Positions 16,117 to 24,605 of a stretch of 64,000 nucleotides of DNA are shown here, one piece after another (position 1 is the stretch's first letter; each line of letters begins with the position of its first letter). The DNA is from Mycolicibacterium iranicum (GTDB lineage Bacteria; Actinomycetota; Actinomycetes; Mycobacteriales; Mycobacteriaceae). Below the pieces are notes generated by a model, which was not told the origin of the DNA, did no database searches, and worked only from the letters and a program-made list of their open reading frames with translations. Made by a program: the position numbers and the translations under genes. The DNA lies in assembly GCF_014190915.1 (NCBI RefSeq), contig NZ_JACHVU010000011.1, positions 62,001 through 126,000 on the forward strand, written 5' to 3'.

Positions 16117-17469
16117 ATGGCCGCCAAACCGCTCGCCGCCGCAGCCATCGCCCAGCTCGAGGCCGACGGAGTAGCCACCCTGATCGGCACCGTCGTGAAC
16201 CCCGCGGGGCTCATCCACGCCAAGACCGTGCCGTTGCGCCGGATGGGGTCGTTCGCCGATCCCGGGCTCGGCGCGAGCCCCGTCTGGCACGGGTTCACCA
16301 TCGACCAGTCCGGCATCGCGTTCGGTGAGAACATCGGCGTCGTCGGAGACCAGCGGATCCGCATCGACCTCTCCGGACTGCGCATCCTCGGCGACGGATT
16401 CGCGTGGGCTCCGGGGTCGTTCTTCGACCAAGACGGCACGCCGGATCCGCGGTGCGCCCGCGGCACCCTGCAGCGCGTGCAGGACAGGCTGTCCGGTGCG
16501 GGAATCGACGCACTGGTCGGACACGAGCTCGAGTTCGTCCTCGTGGGGCCGGACGGCGCGCAGCTGCCCGCACACCTGTGGGCGCAGTACGGGCTGGCCG
16601 GTGTGCTGGAACACGAGGGGTTCGTGCGGGATGTCACCGCCGCCGCCACAGCCTCGGGCGTCGCGATCGAGCAGTTCCATCCCGAATACGGCGCCCACCA
16701 GTTCGAGATATCGCTGGCGCCACAGCCCGCCGTCGTCGCCGCCGACCAGGTCATCCTGATGCGCATCATCGTCAGCCGGGCCGCGCGCAGACACGGCATG
16801 AGGGTCAGCCTGTCGCCGGTGCCGTTCGCCGGCGCCGTCGGTTCGGGCGCCCACCAGCACTTCTCGCTCACCCGGCACGGCGTCCCGCTGTTCTCCGGCG
16901 CCGACGGACCCGCCGGGATGACCGCGGAGGGCGCGGCCGCGGTCGCCGGTGTGCTGTCCGGGCTGCAGGACGCCCAGGGCGTGCTGAGCGGATCGATCCT
17001 GTCGGGCCTGCGGATGCAACCGGGGCACTGGTCGGGCGCCTACGCCTGCTGGGGGACCGAGAACCGGGAGGCCGCCGTGCGTTTCGTGGCCGCCGGTGAG
17101 GCCAACCCGCACGGCGCCCATGTCGAGGTGAAGGTCATCGACCCGTCGGCGAACCCGTATCTGGCCTCCGCAGCCGTCCTCGGGCTGGCCCTCGACGGCC
17201 TGGAGAACACCGCGGCCCTGCCCGCCGAGATCGCCGTCGACCCGTCGACGCTGAGCGCCGAGGCCCGGGCCGAAGCGGGGGTCACCGTGCTGGGCGCCGA
17301 ACACGCCGGGATCCTGGACGCTCTCGACGGCTCGGCCAGGATGCGCGCCGTCCTAGGCGATCCGGTGGTCGACGCCGTGGTCGCGGTGCGCCGCTACGAA
17401 CACGAACACTTCGCAGGGCTCGACGCCGGTCAGCTCGCCGAGAAGTTCCGCCTGGCCTGGAGCGTGTAG
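16117..17469 (+). CDS. glnA3: Glutamine-synthetase-like enzyme (GlnA3 type)
   Basis: A 450-residue member of the glutamine synthetase family, the length of M. tuberculosis GlnA3. Active-site blocks are recognisable: GHELEFVLVG (metal-binding glutamates), EQFHPEYGAHQFEISLAP, and GSGAHQHFSL (ATP/metal histidine). The Tyr adenylylation loop of true GlnA is absent. Such paralogues usually gamma-glutamylate amines rather than ammonia. ATG 16117 gives the family N-terminus. The stop codon is followed directly by the GTG of the amidohydrolase, an arrangement that reproduces in two genes the amidohydrolase/GS fusion known as FluG. Confidence 0.88.
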   Translation: MAAKPLAAAAIAQLEADGVATLIGTVVNPAGLIHAKTVPLRRMGSFADPGLGASPVWHGFTIDQSGIAFGENIGVVGDQRIRIDLSGLRILGDGFAWAPGSFFDQDGTPDPRCARGTLQRVQDRLSGAGIDALVGHELEFVLVGPDGAQLPAHLWAQYGLAGVLEHEGFVRDVTAAATASGVAIEQFHPEYGAHQFEISLAPQPAVVAADQVILMRIIVSRAARRHGMRVSLSPVPFAGAVGSGAHQHFSLTRHGVPLFSGADGPAGMTAEGAAAVAGVLSGLQDAQGVLSGSILSGLRMQPGHWSGAYACWGTENREAAVRFVAAGEANPHGAHVEVKVIDPSANPYLASAAVLGLALDGLENTAALPAEIAVDPSTLSAEARAEAGVTVLGAEHAGILDALDGSARMRAVLGDPVVDAVVAVRRYEHEHFAGLDAGQLAEKFRLAWSV

Positions 17470-18576
17470 GTGAGCGCTCTCGGCGAGCACGCCGACGTGG
17501 TGTCACTGGTGGACCACCACGTGCACGGCTGCTGGCTGGACACCGCCGATCGCGCGCATTTCGAGAACGCACTCAACGAGGCCAACACCGAACCTCTGGC
17601 GTCTTTCGACTCCGGTTTCGACACTCAGCTCGGATTCGCCGTGCGCGCGCACTGCGCACCCGTCCTCGGTCTGGAGCGCCACGCCGGCGCCGACGCGTAC
17701 TGGCAGACCCGCAGCGGCCTGGACGAAATCGAGCTCGCGCAGCGGTTCCTCGGCGCCGCGCACGTGTCGGACTGGCTCGTCGACACCGGCTTCGCCGACG
17801 GAGTGGCCGGTCTCGACGAACTGGCCGGACTCGGCGCCGGCCGGGTGCGCGAGGTGGTGCGGCTGGAGGCGGTGGCCGAGGAGGCCGCCGCCGCGACGGG
17901 GGAATACGCCGCGGCGTTCGACGAGATCCTGTGGCGCAGAGGGCGAAGCGCGGTGGGCACCAAGTCCGTCCTGGCCTACCGCGGCGGATTCGTCGGCGAC
18001 CTGTCCGAACCCACAGCGGATGAGGTGGCCGTCGCCGCGGCGCGCTGGCGCGACGCCGGCGGCACCCGCCTGCTCGATCGCGTGCTGCTGCGCTTCGGTC
18101 TGCACCGGGCGCTCCGGCTCGGCAAACCCCTGCAGTTCCATGTCGGGTTCGGCGACCGCGACTGCGACCTGCACGCCGCCAACCCGCTGCATCTGCTCGA
18201 CTTTCTGCGCGTGAGCGGCGAAACCCCGGTGATGCTGCTGCACTGCTATCCCTACGAACGCGAGGCCGGCTACCTGGCCCAGGCATTCAACAACGTGTAC
18301 GTCGACGGCGGGCTGTCGATCAACTACCTCGGGGCCCGCTCCGCCCCGTTCATCGCCCGGCTGCTGGAGATGGCGCCGTTCCGGAAGATCCTCTATTCCT
18401 CCGACGGGTTCGGCCCCGCTGAGCTGCACTTCCTCGGAGCGCGGTTGTGGCGCAACGGAATCGCCGCGGCACTGCAGCGCTTCGTGGACGCCGGCGACTG
18501 GAGCGAGCCGGACGCGATCCGCGTCGTCGATCTGATCGCACACGTCAATGCCCGCCGGGTCTACGGGCTGGACTGA
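17470..18576 (+). CDS. Amidohydrolase_2 family protein (FluG N-domain-like)
   Basis: A 368-residue TIM-barrel amidohydrolase. Metal-site-like segments are LVDHHVHGCW at the N-terminus, GKPLQFHVGF near 220, VMLLHCYPYEREAGYLAQ near 255, and YSSDGFGPAELH near 315. It starts with GTG directly after the GlnA3 stop, indicating translational coupling. In fungal FluG the same two domains are fused. A plausible role is hydrolysis of a gamma-glutamyl or related amide made by the GS-like partner; this is inference. In M. tuberculosis the counterpart is Rv1879 (recalled). Confidence 0.82.
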   Translation: MSALGEHADVVSLVDHHVHGCWLDTADRAHFENALNEANTEPLASFDSGFDTQLGFAVRAHCAPVLGLERHAGADAYWQTRSGLDEIELAQRFLGAAHVSDWLVDTGFADGVAGLDELAGLGAGRVREVVRLEAVAEEAAAATGEYAAAFDEILWRRGRSAVGTKSVLAYRGGFVGDLSEPTADEVAVAAARWRDAGGTRLLDRVLLRFGLHRALRLGKPLQFHVGFGDRDCDLHAANPLHLLDFLRVSGETPVMLLHCYPYEREAGYLAQAFNNVYVDGGLSINYLGARSAPFIARLLEMAPFRKILYSSDGFGPAELHFLGARLWRNGIAAALQRFVDAGDWSEPDAIRVVDLIAHVNARRVYGLD

Positions 18577-18585
18577 CGCGAACCC

Positions 18586-18616
18586 TTGACAACGTACAAC
18601 CATTTGGTTGTATGTT
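18586..18616 (+). promoter_or_regulatory. Promoter with embedded ArsR operator
   Basis: TTGACA at 18586-18591 is a strong -35 and TTGTAT at 18608-18613 a -10 with 16-base spacing. Between and over the -10 lies an almost perfect palindrome, TACAACCA-TT-TGGTTGTA (18595-18612). Repressor binding there would block RNA polymerase directly. It serves the ArsR gene starting at 18623. Confidence 0.72.
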
Positions 18617-18622
18617 GGGGGA

Positions 18623-18958
18623 GTGATCGAGCAGGACGAGGAACGGGCCGACGCGCTGTTCCACGCGCTCTCCGACCGCACGCGGCGCGACATCATGCGC
18701 CGGGTGCTCGCGGGCGAGCACTCCGTCTCGACACTTGCCGCGAACTACGACATGAGTTTCGCGGCGGTACAGAAACACGTTGCCGTGCTGGACAAGGCCG
18801 GCCTCATCACCAAACGGCGCCGCGGCCGCGAGCAATTGGCCAGTGGCGACGTCGCGGCGGTGAGGTCGGTGGCGTCCATGCTCACCGAACTCGAGCAGAT
18901 CTGGCGCGGCAGAGTCGCCCGTATCGACGAACTGATCGCCACACACCAGGAGGAGTGA
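18623..18958 (+). CDS. ArsR/SmtB family regulator
   Basis: A 111-residue winged-helix repressor (LFHALSDRTRRDIMRRVLAGEHSVSTLAANYDMSFAAVQKHVAVLDKAGLI...). No metal-binding cysteine motif is seen, so it belongs to the non-metal subgroup that typically regulates a neighbouring SRPBCC gene. The GTG at 18623 is preferred because its leader holds the promoter and palindromic operator; a TTG at 18608 would begin inside the operator. The next gene starts 2 bases after its stop, so they are one transcript. Confidence 0.88.
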   Translation: MIEQDEERADALFHALSDRTRRDIMRRVLAGEHSVSTLAANYDMSFAAVQKHVAVLDKAGLITKRRRGREQLASGDVAAVRSVASMLTELEQIWRGRVARIDELIATHQEE

Positions 18959-18960
18959 CC

Positions 18961-19446
18961 ATGCCCGTGACCGACGTCCACCACGACCTCGACAACCGCA
19001 CCCTGACCATCATCGCCGACTTCGCCGCGCCGGTGCAGCGCATCTGGCAGGTCTACGCCGATCCGCGTCAGCTCGAAAAAATCTGGGGCCCACCGGAATA
19101 CCCGGCCACCGTCGTCGACCACGATCTGCGGCCCGGCGGCCGTGTCACCTACTTCATGACCGGGCCCGAAGGCGACAAACATGCCGGGTACTGGGACATC
19201 AAGACCGTCGACGAACCCACCGGGTTCTCCTTCGACGACGGCTTCGCCGATTTGGAGTTCACCCCGAACCCCGAGATGCCGGTGTCGGCGAACGTGTTCA
19301 CCTTCACCGAGCACGACGGCGGCACCCGGGCCACCTACGTGAGCACGTACGCCACGGTCGAGGGCCTGCAACAGGTCCTGGACATGGGTGTGGTCGAGGG
19401 AGCGTCCTCGGCGATCAATCAGATCGACGATCTCGTCGCCGGTTAG
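18961..19446 (+). CDS. SRPBCC (AHSA1-like) protein
   Basis: A 161-residue START-like protein of the AHSA1/CalC group: RIWQVYADPRQLEKIWGPPEYPATV and GGRVTYFMTGPEGDKHAGYWDI are standard landmarks. These proteins form a deep hydrophobic pocket and bind or sequester small lipophilic molecules. ATG 18961 follows the ArsR stop by 2 bases with GGAGGAG just upstream. The ArsR-SRPBCC pairing recurs in actinobacteria; here the repressor probably senses the molecule the SRPBCC protein handles. It overlaps the convergent deacylase gene by 4 bases. Confidence 0.85.
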   Translation: MPVTDVHHDLDNRTLTIIADFAAPVQRIWQVYADPRQLEKIWGPPEYPATVVDHDLRPGGRVTYFMTGPEGDKHAGYWDIKTVDEPTGFSFDDGFADLEFTPNPEMPVSANVFTFTEHDGGTRATYVSTYATVEGLQQVLDMGVVEGASSAINQIDDLVAG

Positions 19447-21206
19447 CGGACACCCCGCAGGAGGCGCCCGGGCCGGGCACCGGTGTCCATGCCGTGGCGT
19501 CGGGTCACCACGCCGCTGACGACCGTCGCGTCGTAACCCGCGGCACCCTGGATCAGGCGCCGGCCGCCGGCGGGCAGGTCGTAGACCATCCGGGGGACGT
19601 CGAGGCGCAGCGCGTCCATGTCGATCACGTTCATGTCGGCCTTCTTGCCGACCTCGATGACGCCGCGGTCGGACAACCCGAAAAGCGTTGCGGTGTCCAG
19701 GGTCTGCTTGCGCATCACGTACTCCAGGGAGAACTTGGGGCCGCGGTGGCGGTCGCGGGCCCAGTGCGTCAGCAGGAAGGTGGGGTAGGACGCGTCGCAG
19801 ATCAGCCCGCAGTGCGCGCCGCCGTCGGAGAGCCCCGACACCGCCGCAGGGTGCGTCATCATGTCGTAGATCGCGTCGTGATTGCCTGCGGCGTAGTTGA
19901 AGAACGGCAGCATCAGCATGGCGGTGCCGTCGGATTCCAGCATCAGGTCGTACATCGCGGCCAGCGGATCCTGTCCGCGCCGCGCAGCGATCGCGGCGAC
20001 GGTCTGATCCGGCGTGGGCTCGTAGTCGGGCGGGTCGCCGATCGGGAAGATGCGGTCCGCGCTGTGCTGGATCAGCGCGAACAGACCGTCGAACAGCGGC
20101 ACCGGCTGCGCCGGCAGGTCGGCCTCGGCGAGGATCGCCTGCCGGACCGCGGGGTCGGCGAGGCGGGCCGTCAGCTCGCCCTGTCCCAGTTCGGCTTTCA
20201 GTGCCCGGTACGTCGGCCGGTGGGTGAACGCGTGATACCCGGGGAAGCCGAACAGCATGCCGAACGGGCGCGCGGCGAACTGCGCGTACACCTCGACACC
20301 GTTCTCCAGCGCCTTGCCGGCACGATCGAGCTGTTCACGCCACAGGTCGGGCGCCCCGCCGGTCTGGATCATCGTGAACGACACCGGGCGCTCGATCTCG
20401 GCGGCGAGTTTGGTCATCCAGTCCATCTCGCGCATGGTGGCCTCGGCGGGGCTCTCCCCGGCGGTGCCCTGTGGCGACACTTCGAACACCGCGCGCCCGC
20501 CCGCGGCCATCGCCCGGCCCAGCCCGAACAGCTCGGCCTCCGCGGCATAGGTGCCGGGCACGGGCTCGCCGTCGATGGCCCGGTGCGCTTCGGTGCGCGA
20601 CGTCGAGAAGCCCAGCGCGCCGGCCTCGATCGCCTCCTGCACGATGCGCGCCATCGCCGCGATGTCCTCGGCGGTGGCCTCCTCGTTGCGGGCGCCGCGC
20701 TCGCCCATGGCGTAGCCGCGGACCGCGCCGTGGGCGATCTGGGTGCCGTAATCGACGGCCAGGGTGCGCTTCTCGATCGCATCCAGGTACTCGGGGAAAC
20801 TCTCCCACTGCCACGTGATGCCCTCGGCCAGTGCCGATCCGGGGATGTCCTCGACGCCCTCCATCAGCTCGATGAGCCACTGTTCGCGCCCGGGCCGCAC
20901 CGGGGCGAACCCGACGCCGCAGTTGCCGCTCACGACCGTCGTGACGCCGTGCATGCTCGACGGCTCCAGCGTGTCGTCCCAGCTGACCTGTCCGTCGTAG
21001 TGGGTGTGCACGTCGACGAAGCCGGGTGCGACGATGCGCCCGGTGGCGTCGATCTCGTGCGCGGCCTCGGTCTGCAGTCCCGCGTCGTCACCGGCGCGGC
21101 GACGGACCTCGACGATGCGGCCGTCCTTGACCCCGATGTCCGCGCGGAAGCGGTCGGCGCCGGTGCCGTCGACGACGGTGCCCCCGGTGATTTTCAGATC
21201 CAGCAT
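19443..21206 (-). CDS. N-acyl-D-amino-acid deacylase-type amidohydrolase
   Basis: A 587-residue metal-dependent amidohydrolase with the D-aminoacylase/DAN layout: N-terminal beta domain (LDLKITGGTVVDGTG), the metal-binding VDVHTHYDGQ, and the Cys ligand segment SGNCGVGFAP; the C-terminal GKKADMNVIDMDALRL closes the beta domain. It removes acyl groups from N-acyl amino acids or a related amide. The ATG at 21206 follows GGAGAAACG. Downstream of, and co-directional with, a SnoaL-like gene and a second amidohydrolase, so three genes probably act together. Actual substrate is unknown. Confidence 0.82.
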   Translation of the reverse strand: MLDLKITGGTVVDGTGADRFRADIGVKDGRIVEVRRRAGDDAGLQTEAAHEIDATGRIVAPGFVDVHTHYDGQVSWDDTLEPSSMHGVTTVVSGNCGVGFAPVRPGREQWLIELMEGVEDIPGSALAEGITWQWESFPEYLDAIEKRTLAVDYGTQIAHGAVRGYAMGERGARNEEATAEDIAAMARIVQEAIEAGALGFSTSRTEAHRAIDGEPVPGTYAAEAELFGLGRAMAAGGRAVFEVSPQGTAGESPAEATMREMDWMTKLAAEIERPVSFTMIQTGGAPDLWREQLDRAGKALENGVEVYAQFAARPFGMLFGFPGYHAFTHRPTYRALKAELGQGELTARLADPAVRQAILAEADLPAQPVPLFDGLFALIQHSADRIFPIGDPPDYEPTPDQTVAAIAARRGQDPLAAMYDLMLESDGTAMLMLPFFNYAAGNHDAIYDMMTHPAAVSGLSDGGAHCGLICDASYPTFLLTHWARDRHRGPKFSLEYVMRKQTLDTATLFGLSDRGVIEVGKKADMNVIDMDALRLDVPRMVYDLPAGGRRLIQGAAGYDATVVSGVVTRRHGMDTGARPGRLLRGVR

Positions 21207-21215
21207 CGTTTCTCC

Positions 21216-21686
21216 TCAGACCAGTCCGGTGGCGTCGAAGACCCAGGACATGTCGGCGTCGGCGAAGTCCGCCAGCCAGGTCGGTGGGGCGTGGTCGGCC
21301 AGGGCGCTCATGTCCCAGTAGTCCTTCCACAGCGTGATCCTGCCGCCCTCGACCCGGTGCACCGTGACGAACTGCAGAACGGCGGATTCCCCTGTGGCCC
21401 AGCGCCATTCTTCGTGATGCTCGTACATCACGTCGGCGCCGTTGCTGACCATGAGGCCGGTGAAGTTCTCATAGGAGGCCAGCGGCTCCAGACCGATCTT
21501 CAACCGCTTCACGATGTCCTCCGGGCCGCGCGCGGCCGCCGCCGGACCGACCGGCATGTCCAGGTAGATGCAGTCGTCCGACAGAAAGGTCTTCATCGCC
21601 TCCCAGTCGCGGGCCGACAGCGCCTCCCACATGCCGTGCACGGCCGCCTCGACCTCGCCGGTGTGCTGTACCTGCTCAACCGACAC
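21216..21686 (-). CDS. SnoaL/limonene-epoxide-hydrolase-like protein
   Basis: A 156-residue NTF2-fold protein (VEAAVHGMWEALSARDWEAMKTFLSDDCIYLDMPVGPAAAARGPEDIV). This fold includes limonene-1,2-epoxide hydrolases, ketosteroid-isomerase-like enzymes and polyketide cyclases. The acidic and tryptophan-rich C-terminal half (YEHHEEWRW, LWKDYWDM) is closest in style to the LEH group. The GTG at 21686 lies 11 bases within the end of the upstream amidohydrolase, and the next gene begins 9 bases downstream. A role in processing the same substrate as its two amidohydrolase neighbours is inferred. Confidence 0.75.
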   Translation of the reverse strand: MSVEQVQHTGEVEAAVHGMWEALSARDWEAMKTFLSDDCIYLDMPVGPAAAARGPEDIVKRLKIGLEPLASYENFTGLMVSNGADVMYEHHEEWRWATGESAVLQFVTVHRVEGGRITLWKDYWDMSALADHAPPTWLADFADADMSWVFDATGLV

Positions 21687-23487
21687 GGGCCAGGTCCTCC
21701 TGATTGGTGACCGACGCGGGCGCCTTGTGCGCGGCGCGCAGGAAGCGGCCGGTGCGCTGGACGCCCACCAGCGGCGTGGGCGCGCCGTCGAGGAAGACGG
21801 CACGGCCGCCGACGAGCACCGCGTTCACCGTGTCGTCGTTGCGGTTCACCATCCGGGACAGCCCGCCGTACTGGTCGACGGTCTCCTCGGCGTAGGCATC
21901 CAGGGTCGCGTCGAGCCGCTCGGGGTCGAGGACGACGACGTCGGCGCGATCGCCCACCCGTAGGTGCCCTGCGTCGATGCGGTACCAGTCGGCGAGTTCG
22001 CCCGTCAGTCGATGCACGGCCTGTTCGATCGTCATGAAGGGCTGCCCGGCGCGGGCCGAGTCCTGGACGTGGCGCAGCAGCCGCAGGCCCATGTTGTAGA
22101 ACGCCATGTTGCGAAGGTGGGCCCCGGCGTCGGAGAACCCCATCTGGATGCCCGAGTCGGCGGCGAGTTTCTTCAACACCTCGGGGCGGTGGTTGGAGAT
22201 GGTGGTGCGCCATCGCAGCGCGGCGCCGTGTTCGAGGACCAGGTCGAGGAACGCATCGACCGGGTGCAGCCCACCGCGGTCGCGTCCGACCTGCCCGAAG
22301 GACTTCCCGATCACGGTGGCGTCGGGGCACCCCACGATCTCGGCGTCGAAGAAGTCGCGGTGCCACACCCGCATGCCGAACTTGGCGTCGTAGTCCTTGC
22401 GGAACGCCCGCCGGTAGTCCTCGTCGCGCAGCAACGCGTTGCGCTCGACCTCGTCCCTGAGGTGCAGCGCCGCCGCGCCCGAACCGAACTCCTCGAAGAT
22501 GACCAGGTCGATGCCGTCGGCGTAGACCTCGAAGGGCACCGGCAGGTGCTGCCAGCGGAAGTTGCCACCCAGCCGATTGGCCAGCCGCGCCAGCGGGCCC
22601 AGGAGCTTGACCGCGACGGGGTTGGACTTCACGTCGGCCGCCGAGAGCAGGCTGGTCTTGAGCGGGTTGCGCACGAAGCCCAGGGACTGGAAGACCTGGG
22701 AGCCGATGTTGAAGGGGTTCTGGATGTCCGGTCCCGACTGCAGGATGCGGTTCGAGCGGCGCAGCAGCGACTTCAGTCGGCGCAACTCGCGGGCCTTGGC
22801 ATAGGTGGAGGGCAGCGTGCGCGACCTGCACACGTCGCCGTCGAGCTTGTCGAAGAGAAGCTGCTGGGAGGACATCCCGACGAAGCCGGCGCGCAGGGCC
22901 TCGATCAGCATCCGCTCCATCTGCGCCTGTTCGCTCTTCGTCGGCCGCTCGTCGTCGCGGGTGGCGCGGTCCAGTCCCATCGTCGCCGCCCGCATGTCCG
23001 AGTGACCGAGGAATGCGGCCACGTTGGGGCCCAGGGGTCGCGCCTCGAGGGCCGCGATGTACTCCTCGCCGTTGGACCACGTCTTGTGCTGACCCACCGC
23101 GGCGATGACGTGTTCGCGGGGGATGGCCTCGACGCGGCCGAAGATGTCGCCGGCGTCGGCGCCGTCGACGTAGACCGTCGACAGTGAGCACGACCCGAGC
23201 ATCACCGTCGTGACGCCGTGCCGCAGCGACTCCGCGAGCGAGGGTCCGCCGAGGACCTCGACGTCGTAGTGCGTGTGGATGTCCAGCATGCCGGGCAGCA
23301 CCCACTTGCCCGTCGCGTCGATCACGTGCGGGCAGCCGGTCTCGTCGAGGTCGCCGTCGGTGATGACGGCGACGTGCCCGTCCCGGATGCCGAGGGTGCG
23401 CACCGCGGACGGCGCGCCGGTGCCGTCGAACCAGCGGCCGCCGCGGATGATGGTGTCGTAGCTCACACCGTCATCGAACAGCCCCAC
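21676..23487 (-). CDS. Second N-acyl-D-amino-acid deacylase-type amidohydrolase
   Basis: A 603-residue amidohydrolase of the same superfamily as its neighbour at 19443-21206 but clearly divergent. The N-terminal metal site LDIHTHYDVEV is kept; the cysteine segment reads VMLGSCSLS instead of SGNCGVG, and IRGGRWFDGTG and VGDRADVVVLDPERL mark the beta domain. The middle region is larger (QQLLFDKLDGDVCRSRTLPSTYAKARELRRLKSLL). It heads the three-gene minus-strand unit and is divergent from a secreted hydrolase, with an inverted repeat at 23524-23539 between them. Two non-identical copies suggest two acyl-amide substrates or successive steps. Confidence 0.8.
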   Translation of the reverse strand: MGLFDDGVSYDTIIRGGRWFDGTGAPSAVRTLGIRDGHVAVITDGDLDETGCPHVIDATGKWVLPGMLDIHTHYDVEVLGGPSLAESLRHGVTTVMLGSCSLSTVYVDGADAGDIFGRVEAIPREHVIAAVGQHKTWSNGEEYIAALEARPLGPNVAAFLGHSDMRAATMGLDRATRDDERPTKSEQAQMERMLIEALRAGFVGMSSQQLLFDKLDGDVCRSRTLPSTYAKARELRRLKSLLRRSNRILQSGPDIQNPFNIGSQVFQSLGFVRNPLKTSLLSAADVKSNPVAVKLLGPLARLANRLGGNFRWQHLPVPFEVYADGIDLVIFEEFGSGAAALHLRDEVERNALLRDEDYRRAFRKDYDAKFGMRVWHRDFFDAEIVGCPDATVIGKSFGQVGRDRGGLHPVDAFLDLVLEHGAALRWRTTISNHRPEVLKKLAADSGIQMGFSDAGAHLRNMAFYNMGLRLLRHVQDSARAGQPFMTIEQAVHRLTGELADWYRIDAGHLRVGDRADVVVLDPERLDATLDAYAEETVDQYGGLSRMVNRNDDTVNAVLVGGRAVFLDGAPTPLVGVQRTGRFLRAAHKAPASVTNQEDLARVG

Positions 23488-23523
23488 TGGTCACGTGTCA
23501 ACGAAATCGGTGAACAGATTTGT

Positions 23524-23539
23524 ACGAGTGTCTACTCGT
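23524..23539. promoter_or_regulatory. ACGAGT-N4-ACTCGT inverted repeat
   Basis: Perfect six-base arms with a four-base spacer lie between the divergent amidohydrolase (starts 23487) and hydrolase (starts 23575) genes. It is a good candidate operator for coordinated control of both transcripts. Confidence 0.45.
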
Positions 23540-23574
23540 GGCCGCACCTGGGCCGAAGCGCATAATCGGGGCTT

Positions 23575-24522
23575 GTGACACCCCTGCAGCGCTACATCGC
23601 CGAAGAGATCGCCACCGACCACGTCGACGGGCTGCTCTCGCGCCGCGAAGCGCTGCGCCGACTCGCACTGCTCGGGATCGGCACCGCCGCGGCCACGACC
23701 CTGATCGCGGCCTGCGGGCAGGACGGGCAGCAGGCGCAGGGCACCGCCACCTCCTCGGGGTCGCCCCCGCAGTCCCCGCCGGCGGGCACACAGCCCGCGA
23801 CGCCGCCGCCGGGGATGGACAAAGCGCTGCCCACGGCGCCCGTCACCTGGGCCGGGCCCCGCGGTGAACTGCAGGGCGCCTGGGCCGACGCCACCGCAGG
23901 GGACCTCGCGGCGCCGCGGGGCGGGGTGCTGGTGATCCACGAGAACAAGGGACTCAACGACTGGGTGCGCTCGGTCGCGGGCCGCCTGGCCGGCGCGGGC
24001 TACTCGAGCCTGGCCATCGACCTGCTCTCCGAACAGGGGGGTACGGCGACCTTCACCGACCCCGCCGAAGCCACCGCCGCGCTGGGCAGGCGCGCACCGG
24101 AGGACATGGTCGCCGATCTCGATTCCGGGATCGCCGAGGTGAGCCGACGGACACCGGGCGGCAAGGTGGCATCGATCGGCTTCTGCATGGGCGGCGGCCT
24201 GCTGTGGCGGCTGCTGGCCGCGGGCACCCCGGAGCTGGCCGCCGCGCTCCCGTTCTACGGGCCGACCCCCGACAACCCGGACTTCTCAGGCTCGAAAGAC
24301 GTTGCGGTGCTGGGCTTCTACGGTGAACTCGACCAGCGCGTCAACGCTACCGAACCCGTCGCCCAAGCCGCGCTGACGAAGGCCGGGCTCGTCCACGAAC
24401 TGGTCACCGAACCCGGCGCCAACCACGCCTTCTTCAACGACACCGGAGACCGCTACGACCCCCGCGCCGCCGCGGATGCGTGGACCAGGACGCTCGACTG
24501 GCTCGCCGCCCACGTCGGATAG
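23575..24522 (+). CDS. Exported dienelactone-hydrolase-family lipoprotein
   Basis: A 315-residue alpha/beta hydrolase. The N-terminus has a twin-arginine-like signal (SRREALRRLALLGIG) ending in a lipobox with C47 (LIAAC), so it is probably a lipoprotein outside the membrane, followed by a Pro/Ser/Thr-rich linker. The DLH triad is complete: C204 in IGFCMGGG, D253 in GELDQRV, H284 in GANHAFFN. DLH enzymes hydrolyse lactones and esters. The GTG at 23575 gives the full signal. It is divergent from the amidohydrolase unit. Confidence 0.85.
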   Translation: MTPLQRYIAEEIATDHVDGLLSRREALRRLALLGIGTAAATTLIAACGQDGQQAQGTATSSGSPPQSPPAGTQPATPPPGMDKALPTAPVTWAGPRGELQGAWADATAGDLAAPRGGVLVIHENKGLNDWVRSVAGRLAGAGYSSLAIDLLSEQGGTATFTDPAEATAALGRRAPEDMVADLDSGIAEVSRRTPGGKVASIGFCMGGGLLWRLLAAGTPELAAALPFYGPTPDNPDFSGSKDVAVLGFYGELDQRVNATEPVAQAALTKAGLVHELVTEPGANHAFFNDTGDRYDPRAAADAWTRTLDWLAAHVG

Positions 24523-24605
24523 GGAAGCCGACCGGAAACCTGCTGTTCGGCAACCCGCCTGCCCGCCGTTGCGTTGCGCACACACGCGCACGCTGTGATG
24601 CAGCC

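Noticed and set aside
19494..21710. Open frame of 738 codons on the plus strand
   Set aside because: Antisense to the deacylase-type amidohydrolase, with no domain and biased composition; not a gene.
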